DNA of 6,470 bases from CAYUBI01 sp964443005 (GTDB taxonomy: Bacteria > Margulisbacteria > Riflemargulisbacteria > GWF2-35-9 > CAYUBI01): positions 1 through 6,470 of the forward strand of contig CAYUBI010000095.1 in assembly GCA_964443005.1 (NCBI GenBank). The letters are read 5' to 3'. Position numbers and translations under genes: made by a program. Shown piece by piece: positions 1-4,728 of the stretch. The notes under the pieces were generated by a model that had not been told where the DNA came from, ran no database searches, and was given only the letters and a program-made list of their open reading frames with translations. Numbering within the stretch: position 1 is the first letter of the stretch; the number at the start of each line of letters is the position of its first letter.

Positions 1-27
1 CAAGTAAGGGCGAATAATTATTCGCCC
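1..27 (+). repeat. In-frame palindromic element, copy 1 (QVRANNYSP)
   Basis: The unit caagtaag runs into the perfect 20-bp palindrome gggcgaataattattcgccc at 8-27. The 12-bp units that precede other copies may continue left of the window. It is read in frame as QVRANNYSP. Confidence 0.85.
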
Positions 28-2847
28 CAACTGCAGCCGCCCCAGCCGCCCCAACTGCAGCAGTCCCAACAGCTCCAGCAACAGCCGCCCCAACAGCTCC
101 TAAAGCCAACAGCTATAGGACCACTCGTCAGCGTAACAGATGATTTGCCGCAAGAGCAGCAAGCACTAACAACAGCTGATGCAAACAAGACACTAGCAAA
201 AGCGCAAACCGCACAAGCAACTGCGCAAGTAAGGGCAACTGAGCAAGTAAGGGCCCAAGTAAGGGCGAATAATTATTCGCCCCAACTGCAGCCGCCCCAG
301 CCGCCCCAACAACAACAGCCCCAACAGCTCCAGCAACTGCTCCAGCAACAGCTACAACAATTACAGCAACGACTTGCAGATGTTCAAATGAAATTACAAA
401 AAAATGAGCCGTTTTTTAATGACCAAGAGTTCAGTCAATCAGAATCACCCAAAACCTCACAATCCAACCTAATTCTTGAACAAGAACGCCAATCATTACT
501 TCAACAAATTCAATTAATTACTGTACAGCAGCGTCAATCTGAAGCAATGTTAACGAAATCACTGTTAGCAACAGAGACCTTTTCAGCTCAAACTCAAGAA
601 TCAATAGTTGAATCGCTAACAGAAACTAATACTACAAAAAACATCACAACAACGCAAACGCCAAATATTGCCGATCTTGTAACAGAGCAAGTAAGCGCGC
701 AAGTAAGGGCCCAAGTAAGGGCCCAAGTAAGGGCGAATAATTATTCGCCCCGACAGCAGCAATCCGAAGAAACGGCCGAAGAACTTGCTACACGAACAAC
801 GATTCGTAATGATCTACGAGCAGAACTTCGACAATTATCATTACCACAAAAGCAACATAGTCTGACAGAAAAAGAAAATAACCTTTTTCTAGATGCGTTA
901 TCTGCACAAGCAAGGGCGCAAGTAAGCGCGCAAGTAAGTGCGCAAGTAAGGGCGAATAATTATTCGCCCCGACAGCTAGATCTAGAGCCCGGACAGCTAC
1001 AGCGACAGCTGCAGCCCCAACAACTGATGGATCACGTTAATCAGCTGATTGATCAACTTAACGACAAACGCAATGCGCTCCAATCTTCCTTACAATTAGC
1101 TAGCGAATTAGAAACACCAACGTATTCTGAACGACTTGCAACAACAACATCCCTTCAAAATCAAATCAATATACTATCCAATCAAATCAACAAACTAAAA
1201 ATCGGCAAAAAAAATATTGAGGAATTAAAAGATATTGAATTCAATGAAGATAAATCAATTAAAACATCAAATGATACAATGGAAAAACGTGTTGAACTTT
1301 TTAAAATTATTGATATTGTCAAACAACTTCAAACAAAAAAAGATAAAATTCTCCAAAAAATCAGTAATCAGTCTATTGAATCCTTAACTTCTGATGAATT
1401 ATCTCAAATTGCATATTTAGGCGATCATGATGTTGAAATCAGCACTATTGAAAAAGTTCTGGATCAATTAAAACAACGAAAAATAATGCTAATGAAAGAT
1501 ATTCAGGATCTTGAAAAAGCAGAGACTTTAGGATTAGATATTCATGACCCTCACTCATTTGAAAACACACCTGAAAATCGAAACCTCCAAATTTCAAAAA
1601 TTGTTAGTGCATTATCTGAACTTAAGAAAAAGAAAGAAGCTTTTGAACACGTACTTAAGCAACGCGAACAAATTGTTGCATCTGAACAAACAACAGGACA
1701 CCTAACAGCTCAGCCTCCAGCTCATGAACTCACTCAAATTGAAGATGCGATTAAAGAACTTGAAGATAAGAAAACAAAATTACAAGAGCGACTTGGGTTT
1801 GATTTAGAAACCCAGCTAGATCAGGATGACCCGCAAAGTATTGATGCTTTGATTCGACTGAAAACAATTTATCTAAAAGACCCTGCATTATTTAAAAATG
1901 CTATTAAAGAATTTATTAACAAAAACCATTTAACTGCTGATATGGTCAAACAAGAATTTGGCCTTTTGATTGGAGATATCTCTACTTTATTTATTGATAA
2001 AGAACCCATTACCTCAGAGGCTAAAGCAGCTTTTTCTAAACTTTCAGGCATTCCCCTTCACTTGTTTGCAACTCAGGAATTATTACAGCAAATCATGGCT
2101 TCTGGAACAATTTCTCGTATACAATTCGAACATATAACCAATCAATCTATTACACCTGACGCCTGGGACTATGGCATGATGCGATTCAACTCATCTTCAC
2201 TTGGGAAATTACGGGAAAAAACATCTATTAACGGATTTTCATTATCCTGGGCATTATTTAAACGATTTTCACAGCCCAAAGCAAGTGATGCAGACATTCA
2301 TCGATTAGCATGGCTGTTTTTAACTAAACCTACATTTTCAAAAGAAGAATCAGATTTAACGTCTGGGTTTATGCTACAATTCGAAAATAACTTTAATGAC
2401 CCGCATTATCATTTACATGATATAAAAGAAAAATATTTCCCTAATTGTTCCTACAAAGAAATTTCTAAAGAAAATCAAGAAGAAGTCATATTAGCTTGTT
2501 TAATGCGCATGATTGCCAGTGTGACTGAGCCAAATGCCAATGAATTAATTACTGAATTTTTTAAGGCCAGGCAAACCCCGCGTGCTACAGACAATGTTGA
2601 TAAAATGGCAAATATATTTGAATATTATTTTAGTGATGGCGGACAATTAAATATTCAAAATTTACTGCAAGCCAGTCATTCTCAACTTGTGATGGCTGAA
2701 CCTATTTTTAACGATCATTTACTTGAAACTGTTGATACCTCAACTATAAAATTGTTAATTGATACGTTCAAAAAACCAACACGTGAACGTCCTGCATTAA
2801 AATTACGTGGCACATTGATGGAGCGCATGCGCAAAATGCGAAGCTAA
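1..2847 (+). CDS. Large Q-rich, repeat-bearing coiled-coil protein (5' end outside window)
   Basis: I do not recognise this protein. The frame is open from base 1 to the TAA at 2845-2847, giving 948 visible residues, so the gene is truncated at the 5' side by the window edge. No ATG or ribosome binding site precedes the in-frame TTG at 145, which is therefore not a credible start. Using residue 1 = bases 1-3, the layout is: Q/P-rich low complexity at about 10-28 and 95-125; four QVRANNYSP elements at 1-9, 86-94, 242-250 and 315-323; a charged, predicted alpha-helical/coiled-coil region at about 346-600 with a degenerate repeat of about 47 residues; a C-terminal domain of about 300 residues with scattered aromatics; and a basic tail ending RMRKMRS. 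No transmembrane segment or catalytic motif is evident in the visible part. The N-terminus is unseen, so secretion cannot be judged. The GC-rich repeat tracts contrast with the AT-rich remainder. A structural or host-interaction role is possible but only speculation. Confidence 0.9.
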   Translation, partial: QVRANNYSPQLQPPQPPQLQQSQQLQQQPPQQLLKPTAIGPLVSVTDDLPQEQQALTTADANKTLAKAQTAQATAQVRATEQVRAQVRANNYSPQLQPPQPPQQQQPQQLQQLLQQQLQQLQQRLADVQMKLQKNEPFFNDQEFSQSESPKTSQSNLILEQERQSLLQQIQLITVQQRQSEAMLTKSLLATETFSAQTQESIVESLTETNTTKNITTTQTPNIADLVTEQVSAQVRAQVRAQVRANNYSPRQQQSEETAEELATRTTIRNDLRAELRQLSLPQKQHSLTEKENNLFLDALSAQARAQVSAQVSAQVRANNYSPRQLDLEPGQLQRQLQPQQLMDHVNQLIDQLNDKRNALQSSLQLASELETPTYSERLATTTSLQNQINILSNQINKLKIGKKNIEELKDIEFNEDKSIKTSNDTMEKRVELFKIIDIVKQLQTKKDKILQKISNQSIESLTSDELSQIAYLGDHDVEISTIEKVLDQLKQRKIMLMKDIQDLEKAETLGLDIHDPHSFENTPENRNLQISKIVSALSELKKKKEAFEHVLKQREQIVASEQTTGHLTAQPPAHELTQIEDAIKELEDKKTKLQERLGFDLETQLDQDDPQSIDALIRLKTIYLKDPALFKNAIKEFINKNHLTADMVKQEFGLLIGDISTLFIDKEPITSEAKAAFSKLSGIPLHLFATQELLQQIMASGTISRIQFEHITNQSITPDAWDYGMMRFNSSSLGKLREKTSINGFSLSWALFKRFSQPKASDADIHRLAWLFLTKPTFSKEESDLTSGFMLQFENNFNDPHYHLHDIKEKYFPNCSYKEISKENQEEVILACLMRMIASVTEPNANELITEFFKARQTPRATDNVDKMANIFEYYFSDGGQLNIQNLLQASHSQLVMAEPIFNDHLLETVDTSTIKLLIDTFKKPTRERPALKLRGTLMERMRKMRS
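226..282 (+). repeat. In-frame palindromic element, copy 2, with preceding caagtaagg units
   Basis: The 9-mer caagtaagg occurs at 226, 244 and 256. The 244-to-256 step is the 12-bp period, encoding QVRA; the 226-to-244 step is 18 bp. The array is capped by the same perfect 20-bp palindrome at 263-282. It is read as AQVRATEQVRAQVRANNYSP. Confidence 0.85.
256..310 (+). repeat. 55-bp exact direct repeat of bases 1-55
   Basis: Bases 256-310 are identical to 1-55 and diverge at the next base (a versus t). The repeat covers the palindrome plus the GC-rich tail caactgcagccgccccagcc and the following ccgccccaac. Copy 1 begins at the window edge, so the duplication may extend further left. The offset of 255 bp is a multiple of three, which keeps the reading frame. 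Confidence 0.9.
283..375 (+). repeat. Q/P low-complexity coding tract
   Basis: Imperfect repetition of cag, caa, ctg, ctc and ccc codons gives PQ and LQQ runs (residues about 95-125) that merge into a Q-rich predicted helix. A similar tract lies at 28-105. These tracts are locally much richer in GC than the rest of the gene and prone to slippage, which could alter length in frame. Confidence 0.75.
688..750 (+). repeat. In-frame palindromic element, copy 3, with four 12-bp units
   Basis: Four 12-bp units start at 688, 700, 712 and 724 (caagtaagc once, then caagtaagg), encoding QVSA and QVRA steps. The identical 20-bp palindrome lies at 731-750. Downstream of this copy the sequence continues cgacagcagc instead of the caactgcagc seen after copies 1 and 2. 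Confidence 0.88.
907..969 (+). repeat. In-frame palindromic element, copy 4, with four 12-bp units
   Basis: Units begin at 907 (caagcaagg), 919 (caagtaagc), 931 (caagtaagt) and 943 (caagtaagg), a strict 12-bp period. The perfect 20-bp palindrome follows at 950-969. It is read as QARAQVSAQVSAQVRANNYS plus P. The 12-bp units have drifted while the palindrome has stayed identical. Confidence 0.88.
1036..1790 (+). repeat. Degenerate ~47-residue helical protein repeat
   Basis: A helix motif of the form I-x-x-h-h-x-x-L-x-x-K-K recurs: IIDIVKQLQTKK at 1306, IEKVLDQLKQRK at 1447, ISKIVSALSELKKKK at 1591 and IEDAIKELEDKK at 1738. The spacings are 47, 48 and 49 residues. Weaker matches are VNQLIDQLNDKR at 1036 and INILSNQINKLK at 1165. 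The last three units are followed by an acidic or polar linker (for example LDIHDPHSFE and LDQDDPQSID). Found by eye, with no profile run. Confidence 0.55.
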
Positions 2848-2892
2848 ATAACGTTAGCATTTAGTATAACTGACACCTTATTTGCTTATTTG
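2848..2892. other. Convergent intergenic gap without clear terminator
   Basis: This 45-bp gap separates the stop of the Q-rich gene (+) from the stop of tyrA (-). Only a 4-bp gtta/taac dyad is visible, and neither strand has a GC-rich hairpin followed by a T run, so no intrinsic terminator can be supported here. Confidence 0.5.
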
Positions 2893-3753
2893 TTAATCGT
2901 TCTTAAATACACCATTTCGAAATTGTTTATTTGTATGAAAATAATGATACAAATATTCATCATTTCCCTGTTCCAAAAGCTGCATTAACGTTTGCAGTTC
3001 TTTTTCATAAGAACGTAATAAATTGATAATCACCTCTTTGTTTTGAATCGCAATATCCGTTCCCCATACTGCACAAGATGAAGCTACACGCGTAGTATCG
3101 CGAAGACCACTAGCTGCCATTTGTGTTGTCATCGGGTTTGTTTTGTTATGTGCTTTAATGACACGCATTAACGATGAAGCTAGCATATAAGGAAGATGTG
3201 AAACAGCACCCACTATAGCATCATGCTCGTCCGGTTTCATTAAATAGCAATGTGCACCCAAGGCTAAAATCATATCCTGAAGTAATTGTTTAGCTGTTAA
3301 TGGTGTAGTAGCAGCAGGCGTTAGAATATAAGGTTTATCTTTAAAGAGTCCTGGAATCATAGCATTAATTCCAGTTTTTTCGGATCCAGCCATTGGGTGG
3401 CCGCCTAAAAAACACACATGCTTAAATTGGGCTTCTTCAACTTTTTTACAAAGATACCCTTTGACGCTGCCTACATCTGAAACAATGACAGTATAGGAGA
3501 CTGTTTTATCAATTTCTTCAAGTAATGGAAAAATCGAATTCAAGGGTGTTGCAATAATTATTAGCTGGCTAGTAGTAAGGACGTCAGCAAGTGTTGACGT
3601 TCCACTATCAATAATTCCAAGCTCATACGCTTTAGTTATAGTTTGTGGATGTCGGGCATAGCCCTTAACCTTAAACCCTGATTTTTTTAGATCGTGGGCG
3701 AGTGAGCTGCCAATCATGCCTAGTCCAATAATGGAAATAGTGTCTAGTATCAT
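2893..3753 (-). CDS. tyrA: Prephenate/arogenate dehydrogenase (TyrA family)
   Basis: Oxidative decarboxylase of the cytoplasmic tyrosine branch, turning prephenate into 4-hydroxyphenylpyruvate (or arogenate into tyrosine). The 286-residue protein has an N-terminal Rossmann fold with GLGMIG at 10-15, then SDVGSVK at 92-98, GGHPMAGSE at 117-125, EHDAIVGAVSHLPY at 176-189 and GLRDTTRVA at 216-224. From knowledge of the family, His119 is the likely catalytic histidine, and His186 and Arg222 are likely substrate-site residues. The second strand ends GYARHP, with Arg34 where NAD-specific enzymes usually carry Asp, hinting at NADP use (inference). There is no C-terminal ACT domain, so tyrosine feedback of the Bacillus type is unlikely, and no fused chorismate mutase. 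The ATG overlaps the aroH stop in an ATGA arrangement, implying translational coupling with the enzyme that makes its substrate. Substrate choice (prephenate versus arogenate) is not resolvable here. Confidence 0.93.
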   Translation of the reverse strand: MILDTISIIGLGMIGSSLAHDLKKSGFKVKGYARHPQTITKAYELGIIDSGTSTLADVLTTSQLIIIATPLNSIFPLLEEIDKTVSYTVIVSDVGSVKGYLCKKVEEAQFKHVCFLGGHPMAGSEKTGINAMIPGLFKDKPYILTPAATTPLTAKQLLQDMILALGAHCYLMKPDEHDAIVGAVSHLPYMLASSLMRVIKAHNKTNPMTTQMAASGLRDTTRVASSCAVWGTDIAIQNKEVIINLLRSYEKELQTLMQLLEQGNDEYLYHYFHTNKQFRNGVFKND

Positions 3754-4130
3754 AAATCTTTTATTTTGCGTTTGTGTAAATCTTTACGAAGTTTTTCTGT
3801 TCCATGAAGATACACATGTAGTAACTCGCTGTTTGTTTTTTGAGTATTAAATTGAACTAAAACTCGTACGAGACGTTTCATGGCAGTTGTAATATCTAGT
3901 TCTTGAGCGCATAAAAGCGGCACGTCTGTCCATCCTAATTCCCGTGCTGCAACAGCAGGAAACTCTGCATGACAATCTGGAGTCATTGTTAACGTTATAC
4001 TAATAATATCGTCAATAATTAAATTATTTTGGGCTTGAAGTGATTGCAATAGTTCCTTGGTTTTCGAAACTATTTCGCTTGCAGTATCTTCGTTTAATTG
4101 TGTTGCTCCACGAACAGCTCTAACGTACAA
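3750..4130 (-). CDS. aroH: Chorismate mutase, AroH class (monofunctional)
   Basis: Converts chorismate to prephenate, the substrate of the adjacent TyrA. The sequence YVRAVRGATQLNEDT, then TPDCHAEFPAVAARELGW, VPLLCAQELDI and HVYLHGTEKLRKDL matches the Bacillus subtilis AroH fold, a trimeric pseudo-barrel, rather than the common helical AroQ type. I choose the TTG at 4130: it gives 126 residues (B. subtilis AroH is 127) and places Arg7 exactly at the family position. It also has tggagg six bases upstream. The frame stays open to a TTG at 4166, but the extra FRFLIKHWRFI residues are not family-like. Active-site equivalents are visible as Arg7, Phe57, Arg63, Cys74, Glu77, Arg89 and Tyr107. The start overlaps the end of birA by 11 nt and the stop overlaps the tyrA ATG by 4 nt, so all three are probably co-translated. 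Confidence 0.92.
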   Translation of the reverse strand: MYVRAVRGATQLNEDTASEIVSKTKELLQSLQAQNNLIIDDIISITLTMTPDCHAEFPAVAARELGWTDVPLLCAQELDITTAMKRLVRVLVQFNTQKTNSELLHVYLHGTEKLRKDLHKRKIKDL

Positions 4131-4668
4131 AATAAACCTCCAGTGTTTGATCAAAAACCTGAACAATCTCAGCAGCTAAGGATTCAACCTGAATACAATA
4201 TCCCAAAACAGTTGCTAATGAAATCGCATTAATTTCATTGAATGATGAGTTAATCGATGTATTGACATTTAATCCTAAGCCTATAATAACATGCTTTATC
4301 GTGCTGCCACTAGAGAGAGTTTCAACTAAAATTCCTGCGCATTTTTTATCTTGTAAATATAGGTCATTGGGTGGTTTTATAGTTAATTGAAGATTGTACG
4401 TAGCACAAAGATACTCCTGCAACGCCTTTGCGATATTGATTACAAACGAGGATACATTTGCTGGAAGAATCAGATCATTACGATAATATGACAGATAGAG
4501 GCCACCATAGGGAGAAACCCATTGTCGTCCAAATTGCCCATGTCCTCGCGTTTGGGTTAATGCCAAAATTGCTTGTTGATTGAATATGGTTTGTTGATGA
4601 ATACGTTCTTTAATTGCATCATTCGTAGAGGGTAATGAATCAATAATAGACAAACGGCTTGCAAACAC
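4120..4668 (-). CDS. birA: Minimal biotin-protein ligase (BirA catalytic domain only)
   Basis: Makes biotinyl-5'-AMP from biotin and ATP and transfers biotin to a carrier-protein lysine, typically on acetyl-CoA carboxylase, in the cytoplasm. The 182-residue protein shows STN (14-16), TQTRGHGQFGRQW (38-50), SPYGGLYLS (52-60), KPPNDLYLQDKKCAGILVE (98-116, with Lys109 matching the catalytic Lys183 of E. coli) and GLGLNVN (130-136). It lacks the N-terminal winged helix of repressor-type BirA, so it should not bind an operator. It ends after the catalytic-domain helices without the C-terminal SH3-like domain of roughly 50 residues. KWPND reads KPPND. By alignment to E. coli GRGRRGR the local sequence is GHGQFGR, so the Arg118 equivalent is Gln45. 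The start is GTG at 4668 with aagga upstream. The stop lies inside aroH. Family assignment is firm; whether the altered loop is fully active is unknown. Confidence 0.9.
   Translation of the reverse strand: MFASRLSIIDSLPSTNDAIKERIHQQTIFNQQAILALTQTRGHGQFGRQWVSPYGGLYLSYYRNDLILPANVSSFVINIAKALQEYLCATYNLQLTIKPPNDLYLQDKKCAGILVETLSSGSTIKHVIIGLGLNVNTSINSSFNEINAISLATVLGYCIQVESLAAEIVQVFDQTLEVYFVR
4137..4142 (-). promoter_or_regulatory. Ribosome binding site for aroH
   Basis: On the - strand tggagg lies inside the last codons of birA, followed by tttatt (6 nt) and the TTG at 4130. It is the best Shine-Dalgarno match near this gene and settles the internal TTG as the start. Confidence 0.75.
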
Positions 4669-4674
4669 AAAAAT

Positions 4675-4680
4675 TCCTTT
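4675..4680 (-). promoter_or_regulatory. Ribosome binding site for birA (GTG start)
   Basis: On the - strand aaagga ends at 4675. Its agg core lies seven bases before the GTG at 4668. It directly follows the hairpin at 4681-4711, so it would stay single-stranded when that hairpin forms. No other start codon nearby has a comparable site. Confidence 0.6.
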
Positions 4681-4711
4681 TAGTAGAGGCGCAATACCTG
4701 CGCCTCTACTA
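4681..4711 (-). other. Perfect 13-bp hairpin between repeat gene and birA
   Basis: The arms tagtagaggcgca (4681-4693) and tgcgcctctacta (4699-4711) are exact reverse complements around a 5-base loop. It starts 18 bases past the stop of the MORN-variant gene and ends against the birA ribosome binding site. No T run follows directly on either strand: the - strand continues aaaaggaattttt. It may be a weak terminator, a 3'-end-protecting stem, or a translational control element for birA. Confidence 0.8.
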
Positions 4712-4728
4712 TGCTAAATATCCGCTTT

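Noticed and set aside
145..147. TTG as start codon of the Q-rich gene
   Set aside because: The frame stays open to base 1 with the same repeat peptide and no ribosome binding site precedes the TTG.
1..969. CRISPR array from the repeated palindrome
   Set aside because: Only four copies at uneven spacing (255, 468 and 219 bp), all inside an open coding frame, with repetitive rather than unique sequence between them and no cas genes.
1869..2051. 60-codon open frame on the - strand
   Set aside because: It lies wholly inside the Q-rich gene on the opposite strand, with no ribosome binding site or family features.
2848..2892. Bidirectional terminator between the convergent genes
   Set aside because: Only a 4-bp dyad with an AT-rich surround; no stable stem.
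4131..4166. N-terminal extension of aroH from TTG 4166
   Set aside because: The extra residues do not match the AroH family and no Shine-Dalgarno sequence precedes that TTG, whereas the TTG at 4130 has one.
4120..4668. BirA as a biotin-operon repressor
   Set aside because: The protein begins directly at the catalytic domain and has no winged-helix DNA-binding domain.
4681..4711. Hairpin as a classical Rho-independent terminator
   Set aside because: No T run follows directly on either strand (the - strand continues aaaagg; the + strand T run is more than 10 bases away).
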